A program made the translations under genes and the position numbers. A model generated the notes under the pieces. That model worked only from the letters and a program-made list of their open reading frames with translations. It did no database searches and was not told the DNA's origin. A stretch of DNA of 64,000 nt from assembly GCA_002007465.1 (NCBI GenBank), contig LNAC01000744.1, positions 271,408-335,407 on the forward strand, written 5' to 3'. The stretch comes from Ailurus styani. Lineage: Eukaryota > Chordata > Mammalia > Carnivora > Ailuridae. Positions 48,931 through 58,952 of the stretch are shown piece after piece. Position 1 is the first letter of the stretch. Every line of letters begins with the position of its first letter.

Positions 48931-49794
48931 TCTCTCCAAATTATGGCCAATTTTATCACAGAATTATTTTCAGTTTAGGTTCTCATTAGCTCTCCCCTAA
49001 ATTACTGCTAATTAGCTTTTTAATTATTGGGCTGCCTCCTTCTGGATCTTGCTTTCCTCAACTCATCTGTCCTACACTGGCAGATTTATAGCCCTACATT
49101 GCAGCTCCACGGCCCTTTGAAGGGCTGCCCTGCTGTTGCATACAAACTCTCCCGCTGCCAGTCCCCGTTCACTGCCCTACGGCGGCTCTGCTAAGTCCGA
49201 GGGACCCCATTCCTGTTCTGCCAGCACCCCTACTGCTCCTGCACTCTGGGCCTCCTCTTCTCTCCCAAGCAGCACGACACAGCTACCCCATGCCGCAGAT
49301 CCACACCCAATTTCCACATTTCAGACCCACAACCACACACAGCTAAGTAAACCCTTATTCAAGAGCCGGCAAAGAAGGAAGATTGCATGAAGAAAGGGAT
49401 GAGAAAATATTTAAAGAAATACTTTTAACTGCCATTTTGACATGAAAATTATAAACATATATTATTAAATTCATTAAAATTGCTTCATTAAGGACCTGTC
49501 GAGAATTCTTTTATTGTTGTTTTAAAATATATATCCTATCCAGCTACCAAAAAAAAAATCATCTACACATCTTTGACTTTTACACATCTCTGACTCTTCC
49601 CTATTAGTTCAAATTGGTGTTATTAGTTCAAATGGTTTATCGAACTTTTCACTTGAAAGGTAGAGAAATGTATAGCCAGCAGTAACTGCAGTGTCCATAG
49701 ACATAAAAATTAAATCTAAACAGCACACACAGCCCAAACTCCTTTTTGGTCATCCTCTGATGGGACTGTCTATGATCTGGGCTAAAAACTGTAA

Positions 49795-49875
49795 GTACAC
49801 TTCATTCAATCACTCACTGAACAAACATTTATGGACTTCCTACCATGCCCCAGATCTTGGATCAATTTTCTTTGC
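49795..49875 (-). repeat. L2-like 3' end fragment
   Basis: Reverse orientation: actgaacaaacatttatgga, cttcctaccatgccccagat. Confidence 0.45.
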
Positions 49876-50113
49876 ACATCCTCAGCAGTTTATCAGTTTT
49901 CAAATGTAACTCATGTTTTGAAACCAAGTCTGAATTATGAATGATTGAGAAAGATACCGGTAGAATTTGCTTTTCCTAAGAACAGAATTTTGTGCTCTGG
50001 GAATGAGCCGCCCATCGTAGAAGAGCCTCGGCACCACGCAGGTGCCTGGCCCTCAGAACAGAGTCTCTTCCTGCTCAGTAGGGATACCACACAGCAGCAA
50101 GCTGCTTTCTTAC

Positions 50114-50304
50114 CTGTATGGTGGTGTTGCCTCCTTCCAGGAGGGCGATGGCCAGGAGAATGCTCTCATGAAACACTCGGTCACTGGATGCATTCATGAT
50201 GAGGTCAATGACCAGGTTGGAGGCACCCTCCTTGTCGAGGTGGCACTGAACCTCAGCCAGGCTCATCTCACCCCTGCTTGTGGAGCTGGACCCAGAGCCT
50301 CCCC
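50114..50304 (-). CDS. ITPR1: ITPR1 exon completing ATPA, regulatory domain helices
   Basis: The exon encodes the rest of the Gly/Ser run ([14 protein letters not shown]) and then the helical stretch [20 protein letters not shown] to EGGNTTIQ, about residues 1776-1839. Its 191 bases complete the codon split by the previous exon and end in phase 0. Acceptor CCTAG|GGGG and donor CAG|gtaaga are canonical. The first residues finish the ATPA site; the rest begins an armadillo-type helical array of the coupling domain, which transmits IP3 and Ca2+ binding to the pore. It is followed by the largest intron of the window (29.8 kb). The sequence shows no unusual change. Confidence 0.97.
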
Positions 50305-50329
50305 CTAGGAAGATGGAACACTGTGATAA

Positions 50330-50520
50330 TCCACAATCAGACCATTTACTGCATACTTACTATGTACCAACACTTCATGCACTCAACGGGTTCACGGTAT
50401 TAGCTCTTTTAACCTTCTTTAGGACCCCACAAGGAAGGTACTAATTACTAGCAAAGAGAGGAAGTCACTTGTCTTCGAGGACACCCAGCTTGTAAGAGAG
50501 ATGGTATTTCAATGCAGGTA
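50330..50520 (-). repeat. MIR relic
   Basis: Reverse orientation: catacttactatgtaccaac, accccacaaggaaggtacta, acacccagcttgtaagagag. Confidence 0.65.
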
Positions 50521-50754
50521 GGTAAGATGAGGAATGACATATCTCCAGCAAGAGACCCACAGCCATTCTGCCAAGACTCTCCCTGACAGTAAAATACAAT
50601 GACTTGGTGAAGAATTATTAAAAAACTTTTGAGTTCAAGAGACAAACCAAACTTACACGTCTTAGAACACTCCTAAAAAAAATATAGCCCATAACAATCA
50701 TTTTAGCCCTGTTTCTAACAAACCCACTCTTGCCTCAAACTCAACCTTTCACAT

Positions 50755-50880
50755 AATTTATCTGTTCATTCGTTCATTCAATAAATAGTTACTCAGTGCT
50801 TGGCATGGAGCCAAGAACTGGGACTAGAGAGCGAAAACAGATGAAATTCTCATCCCCACTGAGCTTGAGATGACATGAAT
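50755..50880 (-). repeat. L2 3' end
   Basis: Reverse orientation: ttcattcaataaatagttac, gagcgaaaacagatgaaatt. Confidence 0.65.
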
Positions 50881-51059
50881 AAACTTAAGAAGATAGGGCC
50901 TATGTTGTTCAGTGGAATGGATTCCAACTGTGTTTAGAAAGTGCCTACGTAAGAACTTGCCTTGCATTATTATTGGCAATACCTGAAACGTTAATGTACA
51001 TGGGGACATGGACTGATCGATTTCAGAGAGAAGAAAATCATCTGCCATCCTTCCCTGCA

Positions 51060-51240
51060 GACCTCAATTCAAATGCCACCTCCTTTGCATCGCTTATCTT
51101 GACTACCTAGACCTATTATATCCATAGAGCAGGGTAGAAATTGGATTGAGTCTCTTCTCTCTTACAGCTTTTTAAAGCAGAAACAGTCTCTGATGCATTT
51201 CTAAAACGCCCTCATAAGGCCTCCCCAGGGCCTCACATAT
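51060..51240 (+). repeat. L2-like relic
   Basis: aattcaaatgccacctcctt is the clearest L2 position. The rest is diverged. Confidence 0.4.
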
Positions 51241-51799
51241 TTGTGGGGTGACCCCACTACAGAAGGTAAAGAGAAATAATTTTGAGATGTTATGTGAGGA
51301 ACTTCCGCTTGAGAAATCCCTTGAGAATTCAACTTGTAGATGAAATGCGAAGGTCCTGCTCCTGGGACACTCTGAGAACTGTATCTTCACCGAAGCTGTA
51401 CAGCCCCATGAAGTGAGCAGGTGTGCTTCAAGTTTTCGTTTGGTGAGAAACTCAAGATCCTTCCCAGAAATTGCTAGGATAACTTTATTAATCACCGAGT
51501 ATTTTGGTCCTACCTACAGAATGCCCCCCAAACCTACACTGCATAACAATCATCATTATAGACAAGGAATCAGACAACTCACATTTGTGCTTCCAGCGAG
51601 CACTGAACTCCTGCCCCCGCCCCCTTAAAACCAAAACCAACACCCATAGCTGAGTTCAGCACTCTTGCAACTTTTGCCTATAAATGTGTTTACAATGTTT
51701 TGCAACCTCTTTGAAGATTTTCTTTTAAGCAATTCTATGGAGGCTTTTCTTTTCTTTTTTCTTTTTTAGGTAAACTCCCTTACTCCCTTAAGATTTTGG

Positions 51800-52020
51800 G
51801 AAGAACACAGCATAGGCATTAGAATTAGAAAAATTGAGGTTCAAATTATAGACCAGTCACTAACAAGCTTCCACTTTTCTGCTGTTAAAAAGAGGTAACA
51901 GGAGTGTCTGCCATATAATGGGGTACTTGGAGGAGCAAACAAGAAGGTCAAATGCTTGGGAGAGCTCTTGGCACTCGGTAGGTGTATAATAAATGGTAGC
52001 TTTCACCATCCTCACTGCTA
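51800..52020 (+). repeat. MIR relic
   Basis: ctcttggcactcggtaggtg and ataataaatggtagctttca at the 3' part; the 5' part is diverged. Confidence 0.6.
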
Positions 52021-52346
52021 ACACCATTGTTATTTTTAATGGGAAGAATGAATCCTCATGAGCACAAGAAAATGGGCAGTAAAATCAAGTTCCTTGAGTC
52101 ATTCAAAAATCACCTAGAGGGTTGCTGTACTGGAAAGGGGGGCAAAAGACTTAGCCAATATCTAACTGCAGGGAAATATTTTTAGATATCACTTTGATGG
52201 TAGACCAAAGACAAAACAAGTTGCTAGAAAACACACTTGCTACCCAAATTCATCTGTTAGTTTCAACCTGTTAAGGAGAAACATACAGCTCTCATGTGGC
52301 ACACTCGATTCACACGTGCAGCTAATTAGCACACCACACAGCCTAC

Positions 52347-52479
52347 CTCCTCCCCCAGGCTTGCTGGGTCCTCCTGGTGACAGCGGGCCATTGCCAAAGC
52401 TGGTGAGGCTTTCTCTTCTTCCTGAAGGTCTGACGTTTCCATAGTAACGGTTGACCAAAATTTGCCTGAGCGCCTCACC
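52347..52479 (-). CDS. ITPR1: ITPR1 exon with PKA/PKG site Ser-1755 and start of ATPA
   Basis: The exon runs [15 protein letters not shown] through [11 protein letters not shown] to a terminal KPGGG, 44 codons plus one base (phase 0 in, phase 1 out), about residues 1732-1775. RRES is the well-known PKA/PKG target Ser-1755, which tunes IP3 sensitivity. The end of the exon starts the glycine run that forms ATPA (1773-1780) together with the next exon. The acceptor ends TTAAG|GGT and the donor is GAG|gtaggc. The exon is constitutive and follows the alternative SII cassette, so splicing choice directly changes the sequence 23 residues before the phosphoserine. Sequence is essentially the known mammalian ITPR1 sequence. 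Confidence 0.97.
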
Positions 52480-55016
52480 CTTAATTCAAACAGGATAATG
52501 AAATCAGGTTCTGAATTTAATGCGTAACTGAGCTACTAATACTCAAAAAACATGGGGTACTCAGTTATAATTGGCTCAGTTTCACTCAGTGAAAAAATAA
52601 ATTATTAATAAAAGCACTTGGAAACTCTGAAGTTAACTTCTTCAATATTTTCTCAGGAAAGCACATCATTAAAAAAAAGCAGCAATCTAGAATATTAACT
52701 ATCTCAAGTTCTCTCTCTCACAGTGATAAACACCAGAACATTAATTCTGAAGGGCAACTAACAACAACAGAAACAAAAAAGTCCCTTTGGAGTAAGCCAA
52801 TAAAACTCAGACAAAATGAGAATTTTACAGGTCACCTTTCACACAGCAATATAAAAATGTTACCCCAGGCATATGGTTTATTCCCAGTATTGTAAGAAAA
52901 TACTAAGATATAAAAGTAATACTGCATAATGATATAATGAGCTGAAAGTAAGTCTTTCTTATAGAAATAGTCAATGGGTCGAGTGGAAGAAAAAATAATG
53001 CTCTAGAAAATAAAGTAGGGGCAGATATCAGACATTGCAATCAAAAAACAAGCACCATGAACAAAATGAGTTTGACATTTGCTTTGAAATAATAAGGGAG
53101 GGCAATAGGTAGGGATACAGATGAGATGAGAGCAGCCATGAGTTGATAGTTGCTGAAGCCGAGTTAGGAATGTGGGTTCTCGGGTTCCCCAAACTCTTCT
53201 GGTTCTTCTCGTATATATTTGACCATTTCCGTAATACAATGTTTTAAAAATATAACTATCAAAGGGATCTTGGGTAGAAGACAAAACAACTCTTTCCCAC
53301 AACTCCAACCAAAAAAATAAATAAACCCGTGATTTGTTCCCTAATACTAAGGGACGTTAGCAAAGCAGCACAACAGCAGGATTTATTCTCAGCTCTATTC
53401 TACATTCAGCCCTGCTAAGTGACTCCAGGCTACCTCCCGGTCTGGAAGTTTCTGAAAGTCAGAGGCTGTATGGTTCTCCCCCAGACTCTTTCCCGGGGAC
53501 AAAGTAGTAAGACACGGCGTTCCTCTGACACACCATCAGGAGAGGTGAGTGAGAAGTCTAGCAGAGGGAAGGGGTGCTGAGATATAGCAGGTGTCTAAAA
53601 TAGAGGCTCAAGAGTTCTTCTGAAGAGACCTGCAATGGTAACACGAGTCAGGAGAGTTTAAAGTGATTTGTTAATAAGCTCCAAGAATAGGTCTGGAGAC
53701 TTCAAGAGGGGTGGCTGAAAAATTAGATGGGAAGGAGCAGGTGGGAGGGTGAGAAGGGCCCTGAGAGTGGCAGGAAGGGGGAGTGACAGGGGACATGGGA
53801 CCAGGGAACAAAGGAGAAAGGTAGAGAACTTCTTCGTTCAAAATCATGGGCTCCCAAGGCTACCTTGCCAACTTTTTCTTCTTTCTTAATTCAGGCTGCT
53901 GGTCCAAGACTCTAGGGACAAATTGGGATGGGATAAATGGGGGGTGGGGGTGGGTGGGCGGTACTAATATTTAACTCAAAGTTCAAGAAATGGGAAAATC
54001 TATATTTTCTTCTCTCCCTTCTACCCACAAATATGTCTCTCATTGCAGTTCAGCAAAGGAGGATGCTTCTATTAGCTCATGAGACTTGTTACCTACCTTG
54101 ACCACCTGTAAATATAAAATTCCAAGAGTGCTTCCAATGGGGAAGCTATTCATGAGGTTTTCACGTACTTTTTAAATAGATTGCATTTGGTACAATATTC
54201 TTCAATGGCTCAGAAAACCACATTTTGTTAAAAAGATATAGCTTTGCTGGTGTTTATGTCTCCAGCACCAATACAAACACAGCACATAGATGCTCTCCAA
54301 AGCAGTCACTGAGAGTGCGGTGATTTGAAAGGCTGACTTCATAAAATGAGAGAAATATAAATTTCAAAGGATCATTCATGGAAGCCAACCCAGAAAGGAA
54401 AGGGGGAAAGAACCTCCATGCTGAATGTAACAGGAGAGTAAACATGATTTCCTTTTTTCAACATGATGATATACAGTTTGGATTTTCTTTCAATACCATA
54501 TGGTCTTTGAATTCCCACAATAGGGAATGTTGGCAGTAAACCATCCCAATTCCCTAAATGGATCCCTCTGGGCATCGCAAGAGCATTGTCTGAGAGGTAG
54601 CTGGCTGGACTGAGACCTACAAGCTGCAACCGCTAAGGACAGCCAATGTCACCATCGTGGCAAGCATCTGGAAGATTGTAGGGTTGAATGGTCAAGTCAA
54701 AGGCAGAGTGACCATGACCAACCAACCAACAAACACATGTCCTTAAGGAAGTCTCAACTACTGTCTTTACACTCCAATTCCACTTCAGGCAGGAGCAACT
54801 CAGTTCGATTTTCCACTCAGCTTGAGGGCGACTGGCAAGACTATGGTCAGTTTGCCATCAAGCAAGCAGGAGGTAAAGAAAGGAACACATGCCATCTGGG
54901 AACACGTGGACTCCAGGAACAGGAACTTCACATTTATGCAGCCTGGATGCCAACTGAAGTTACAAAGGGATCTCACATTACCATTTTGTCTCTCCTTCCA
55001 CAGAAAAACCCTAGCA

Positions 55017-55030
55017 GTTACCATAGCAAC
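55017..55030. promoter_or_regulatory. RFX-type X-box, GTTACCATAGCAAC
   Basis: The 14-mer GTTACCATAGCAAC fits the imperfect-palindrome X-box pattern (GTNRCC, spacer of 2, RGYAAC) at every defined position. RFX factors bind such sites in enhancers and ciliary or neuronal promoters. Activity is not shown by sequence alone. Confidence 0.45.
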
Positions 55031-56154
55031 TGATGCATCAAATGGTACATTTTTCCCCCATAAGAGAATATCATGAAATGTGCTAATTATGGAAAAACAC
55101 ACACACATACATTCTACCCTACAAACTTTTATTTTTTTTCCTTCTTAATTATAAGGCTTTTGGCACATATTCACCTCACCTTCTCTCCACACACACAAAA
55201 AAGTTTAAGCTGCGAGGGAAAAAAACCACAGAGCATGTGGGATTTGCCTTTTTTTTTTTTTTAACAAGTTGAGATTTATTCCTTTTCTGAAAGAATAAAG
55301 ACTGATACTTTTAGGTAAAAAGGGAAAAAGAAAATGGACAACATTATAAAAAGTTATGCAAATCCCTAGTGTAAAAACTTAGGTTCAAGAAAAATTCTGT
55401 TTTCTGAGCCAGTGGTTTAATTTAGGAAAAATTAAAATCTGCAGAGAAAAGCCATCCTAATCATCGTGATATAAATTACTCAAGAGCAAAAAATTCTTCA
55501 CACCGTCCTAGGATCAGAAACCTAATTGCAGAAAAGAGAAAAAAAAAAAAGACTCCCCAAATAACATCACTTCTGCAATTTTAACATTTGGCCATGCAAC
55601 CATTTTTTTTAATAACATTAATTTTTTTTTTCCCCAGAAGTTTACACCTATAGTATGCAAACAGATATCAGATGTTTGTCTCTGGTAAGAAATTCCGCAC
55701 ACACATTATTACCTAAGACTGAGAAAAGGCAAAGGCCAAGAGTTTCTTTTGTAGTAAGTGTCATTTTAGAACAGTGAAAATGGTAGCTCAGTGATGCAGA
55801 GTAATGAAACCAAGCTCCTACCTTGCAGTTTGGTTCAAATGAGTTTCATTTCTATCAGTTCGAATAAGTGGCTAATGATATGTAGGGACAGAACCAATGC
55901 CGAAGAAGGTGCTAAGGAGTTAATATTGCCACATATGAACACGAGAGAAAAAAGTGACCTTTTTGGCTTCCTAGGTTCCAGCCACTTGAAAACCATGTGC
56001 TGCAGGAAAGATCACCCTCTCACATGAGCGGTGAGCCTTTCACACCTTAGTCAGCACTAAGGTCGTGCCTCAATTGAAAAATACCTTCCCTTTGCTACTA
56101 TTGTCTACCAAATCAATTGAAGCATTTCAGTCTGCAAGGTAACAATGTAATAGT

Positions 56155-56395
56155 TAATATCCTTTGTCATATTCCAACCACTGTGCTAAGTGCTTCGTGT
56201 GCACAGCTCAGCAGGACAGTCCTAAGGGGCAGAGACCATTAGTATCCCCAATTTACAGGAGAAAAAACTGAGGAAAAAGGGTGGATAACCAACTTGCTTT
56301 AAATCACACAGTGAGGGCTTGGCACGGGAAAGCTTGAACCTCTTTCTAATTCCAAAGCTTACGCCCTAAGGTAGCATTCAGTACTCTGACCCCTG
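56155..56395 (-). repeat. MIR relic
   Basis: Reverse orientation: ccactgtgctaagtgcttcg, aatttacaggagaaaaaact, aaatcacacagtgagggctt. Confidence 0.65.
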
Positions 56396-56754
56396 AGAAC
56401 TTAGGGCATGAGGGATGGCTCTGTGTCGTTACCAGCTACTTCCAAGGCCCATGGTAATTCTTAAGAACAGGCACATATGGAAAACACAGGAATGCAAGGG
56501 GCCCTTGGTCGACTAGCTGCCAGAAATCCAGGATGCTGGAGGGGAAAGGCTAAATGCCAACTCCCCGGGAACTACACTTTGGTCACAGCCTGAGAAATTA
56601 CAATCACAGAAGAATGCAAAGAGTTTGGGATGTGGTAGGACTGGGCAGGGGCCCCGGCATATCAGCAGAATAAAGGTGCACCCGGCCACCCATTTTTCTC
56701 AGGCATAAATCCTCCGGGACATCGATGACCACAATTCCAAGGCAGTCTGTGTTG

Positions 56755-56950
56755 TAACTGCTCATGTTCTAACACCATCACCTTGGGTAAAGTACCTCAT
56801 CTTCCTGTGTCTTAGTTTCCTCATGTGAAATGGGGAGGAAGGCTGTGTCACTGAGTCAATGTCAGCATTAACAAAAATTAAACTGATGAGTTAACACATG
56901 TAAAAGTCTTAGCACAGTCACTGGTATATGATAAGTACTCAGAAATCCAG
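56755..56950 (+). repeat. MIR relic
   Basis: tcttagtttcctcatgtgaa, tcttagcacagtcactggta, atatgataagtactcagaaa. Confidence 0.65.
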
Positions 56951-57723
56951 GATATCTGGTTTATCTTCCAAAAATGAATAACATGAATTGGTCAGCATGC
57001 TAATGATGTAGATAAGCCTTGTAGAAAATGGTTTGGCAATGCATAATGAGCACCTAAAGAAAGGTGCTTTATCCTTTGGCCAAAGAATCTACCCTGAGAT
57101 GTACACATTTCTTCATTTCCTCATCAAAGGAAAATATTACAAACCACCTGTTCATTTGTGGAACTTCAGATAACTATTAACTTTCAGACTTTCAAAGAAA
57201 ATCATCATAGACAAGATTAAATGACAACAGCAAGGTACAGAAGTTGTACACTTAGAATAATCCTAAGGACAAAGAAAATGTTGGCACATATGCACACCTG
57301 CATAAAAAAAGTGGGCAGAGGAAATGTTATATCATTAGCTGCTTTTATAGCTGAGTAATGTAATTATGAACTTTTTATTAAACATTTTTTGCTTATTATA
57401 AATTAATTATAATGATTATCAGTGACTTACAGAAAAAAAATTTTTTAAAAGACTTCACCTAATTAGAAAGCCACTACGGAAAAAGAAGAGAGGTCACGAA
57501 AAGCTTACTGGTCATCATTTGGACACTGGCAGGGTATGAGGTCCAAGCAGGTAGATAATAGGTGGACTCACCAGTTAGCCTCACTGATACAAACAGCTGT
57601 GATTGGTCCTGAGCCAATTAATGCTTTAACAATAGCAACACCAACATAAGCTGTCTTTAAATTACAGTGCATGGCTCAGGGAGGTGTTATGGTCATTAGC
57701 TCCCAACATCCAAGACTACGTAC

Positions 57724-57771
57724 CCTTTTATGGTCTTCCAGTTGCCTCAGGGGGGGGCTTGGTTCAAGTTC
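57724..57771 (-). CDS. ITPR1: ITPR1 alternative exon SIIC (48 nt)
   Basis: The exon encodes ELEPSPPLRQLEDHKR, the 16-residue SIIC segment (about residues 1716-1731), in phase 0 on both sides. Donor AGG|gtacgt is good; the acceptor is the tandem TAGCAG described separately. The frame across the run of eight C bases (AGC CCC CCC CTG) is intact. SIIC forms the end of the insert that separates the two PKA sites of the channel. Excision of the whole SII cassette joins sequence 5' of this window to G1732 and is known to form the ATPC nucleotide-binding site. It is followed by a 5.2-kb intron and the PKA-site exon. The exon is unmistakably ITPR1, because ITPR2 and ITPR3 lack SII. Confidence 0.96.
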
Positions 57772-57774
57772 CTG
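57772..57774 (-). CDS. ITPR1: SIIB: optional glutamine codon from a tandem acceptor
   Basis: The sense sequence at the acceptor is CTTAG|CAG|GAACTTG, a NAGNAG tandem acceptor. Using the upstream AG adds the codon CAG (Gln); using the second AG does not. This reproduces exactly the known one-residue SIIB segment (residue 1715) that is variably included in ITPR1 messages. Confidence 0.85.
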
Positions 57775-57779
57775 CTAAG

Positions 57780-57785
57780 CATGCA
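57780..57785 (-). promoter_or_regulatory. UGCAUG (RBFOX-type) element at the SIIC acceptor
   Basis: On the sense strand the acceptor region reads TTTCTGCATGCTTAGCAG before the exon, so a UGCAUG lies within 5 bases of the distal AG. RBFOX binding at this place would be expected to repress the acceptor. The same bases also contain UGC triplets of the kind SRRM4 uses upstream of neural microexons. The function is inferred from motif and position only. Confidence 0.5.
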
Positions 57786-58095
57786 GAAATTCCATTTTCA
57801 GTACAACACTAGGCAGACACACCATCTTCAGTATCAGTCACAAATAAAACACACCAAGAGCTCATACTGAGCTAAGAATTACACAAAAGGATTATAGGCC
57901 TTTTAAAAAGTTTCCCCGGACACATACTAATGCTCAATTACTTTGAATACTGCTTAACAGCTGTCCTGTCCCCAACCCTAACGCACTATTTAAATGAGCA
58001 GGTTTCTGACTTTTTGGCCATATGCTACACTTTTATAGGACCCCACAACGGGTTATAATGCAAGACACCAACAGGGCAAGTCCTCACAGTTCATA

Positions 58096-58120
58096 CATGC
58101 ATAACTGCACATCACATGCA
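58096..58120 (-). promoter_or_regulatory. Paired UGCAUG (RBFOX-type) elements
   Basis: Two catgca hexamers on the plus strand (58,096-58,101 and 58,115-58,120) give two UGCAUG elements 13 bases apart in the nascent transcript. They are downstream of the 36-nt exon, where RBFOX proteins usually promote inclusion. A further one lies at 58,558-58,563. Confidence 0.5.
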
Positions 58121-58916
58121 CCAGAACATCAATGCACACACTTCTGAGCAGACACATACATGGCACCTCAGCTCTCCCCAAGCCACAGGTACACAGCGTT
58201 CTAATCAAAGCTGCTAGCAGTGAAGAGCTCTGATCAGTGTATTAGACACTGATCATCATACAGCAGCTGCAATGTAACTCGGCAATTGAATAATCTGTTT
58301 GTTTCATTTTTAAAAACTTTATTAGACTTTCCTCAAATGAAATACACTTCATTCATGCTTTTACCCTACCGTGATTTTAGAACAGCTTCTGAAAGTAAAT
58401 TTTGATACTAAGAAATATGTCTCTCTAAAAAGCTTCTCTATGACTTTAGAGGCCTTAATTAATTCTAGCCCTTCATTTAACGAGTTTAGTTAGCAACAGG
58501 AAGAACAGAAAGAATGCAATGTGAAACCATGACTTTATTAGCAGCTTTCACCAAAATCATGCATTAATACCCAGAACTTCAAATTTGCATCACCTCTGCA
58601 CAGAACCCAGAGTCTGTTTTGTAGAACAACAGAAAGGTCTCGACAGTCCAGAGTTGCTCAAACGAATATTTTAAGACTGAGCCGATTTTGTGTGAAAGCC
58701 TTCACTCGAAGAGCCCCACCTCCTCACCTGGAACTTTCTTTCTACACTGAGAGCCTCCTCAATTACAGAAACCATCCGTTCCCAGCCCAGGTGGAAGACT
58801 TCCCTCCTGCGCCTACCACCATGACAGAAATTTCACAACAACTCAGACACTCAACCAGGACAACTGAGAAGCACCCATATTTGCTGTCACTGCAAATATT
58901 GGTGAGTGACACACAC

Positions 58917-58952
58917 CTCTGTGGAGTTCTCCGAATCCGGAGCTTGTGGGAG
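58917..58952 (-). CDS. ITPR1: ITPR1 alternative microexon, second half of SIIA (36 nt)
   Basis: The exon encodes LPQAPDSENSTE, 12 codons in phase 0 at both ends. This fits the C-terminal part of the 23-residue SIIA segment of the neuronal splice cassette (about residues 1703-1714). The acceptor is a pyrimidine tract ending AACTAG and the donor is GAG|gtgtgt, so both boundaries are canonical although the donor is not strong. In the ITPR1 family, SII is retained mainly in neurons, and its removal changes PKA phosphorylation and ATP/calmodulin behaviour of the channel. At 36 nt the exon is microexon-sized and its skipping keeps the frame. It lies 1,145 bases 5' of the SIIC exon. The first half of SIIA was not found in the window. 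Assignment rests on the SENSTE match and on exact joining to the SIIC exon. Confidence 0.88.

Larger units (their letters stand above)
20360..50113 (-). other. ITPR1: 29.8-kb intron
   Basis: This intron holds most of the recent transposons: seven CanSINE copies, one full 3' L1 fragment, two MaLR-type LTR relics, and many MIR and L2 relics. It also holds the 105-base assembly gap and a CpG-island-like patch at 35,930-36,365. In humans the antisense lncRNA EGOT is nested in an intron of ITPR1; a counterpart would be on the plus strand here, but I could not identify it by sequence. Open frames in the intron are short and overlap repeats, and none resembles a protein. Confidence 0.8.
50305..52346 (-). 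other. ITPR1: Intron
   Basis: The 2-kb intron is largely ancient repeat: a plus-strand MIR (51,800-52,020), an L2-like stretch near 51,060-51,240, a minus-strand L2 3' end (50,755-50,880) and a minus-strand MIR (50,330-50,520). No other exon is seen. Confidence 0.8.
52480..57723 (-). other. ITPR1: Intron between SIIC and the PKA-site exon
   Basis: The 5.2-kb intron contains two oppositely oriented MIR relics (56,155-56,395 and 56,755-56,950), a consensus RFX-type X-box at 55,017-55,030, T-rich and A-rich runs near 55,130, 55,250 and 55,540, and AT-rich sequence around 57,370-57,450. It has no recent SINE and no other exon that I can support. Confidence 0.8.
57772..58916 (-). other. ITPR1: Intron between SIIA and SIIC exons
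   Basis: This 1.1-kb intron has no transposon I can recognise. Read in the sense direction it contains four UGCAUG hexamers (plus-strand catgca at 58,558, 58,115, 58,096 and 57,780), the last almost touching the SIIC acceptor. UGCAUG is the RBFOX recognition element, so this looks like a splicing-control region for the neuronal cassette (inference). Confidence 0.8.

Noticed and set aside
52432..52448. X-box-like GTTTCCATAGTAAC inside the PKA-site exon
   Set aside because: It has a mismatch in the left half-site and is explained by the conserved codons for RYYGN.
58115..58140. Minus-strand GCATTGATG as the start of the missing SIIA part (SIDEL)
   Set aside because: It is downstream of the second SIIA exon, and the following codons do not match.
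741..58952. Assignment to ITPR2 or ITPR3
   Set aside because: The SII exons, the [11 protein letters not shown] site with the six-glycine ATPA run, and the DDE loop are specific to ITPR1.
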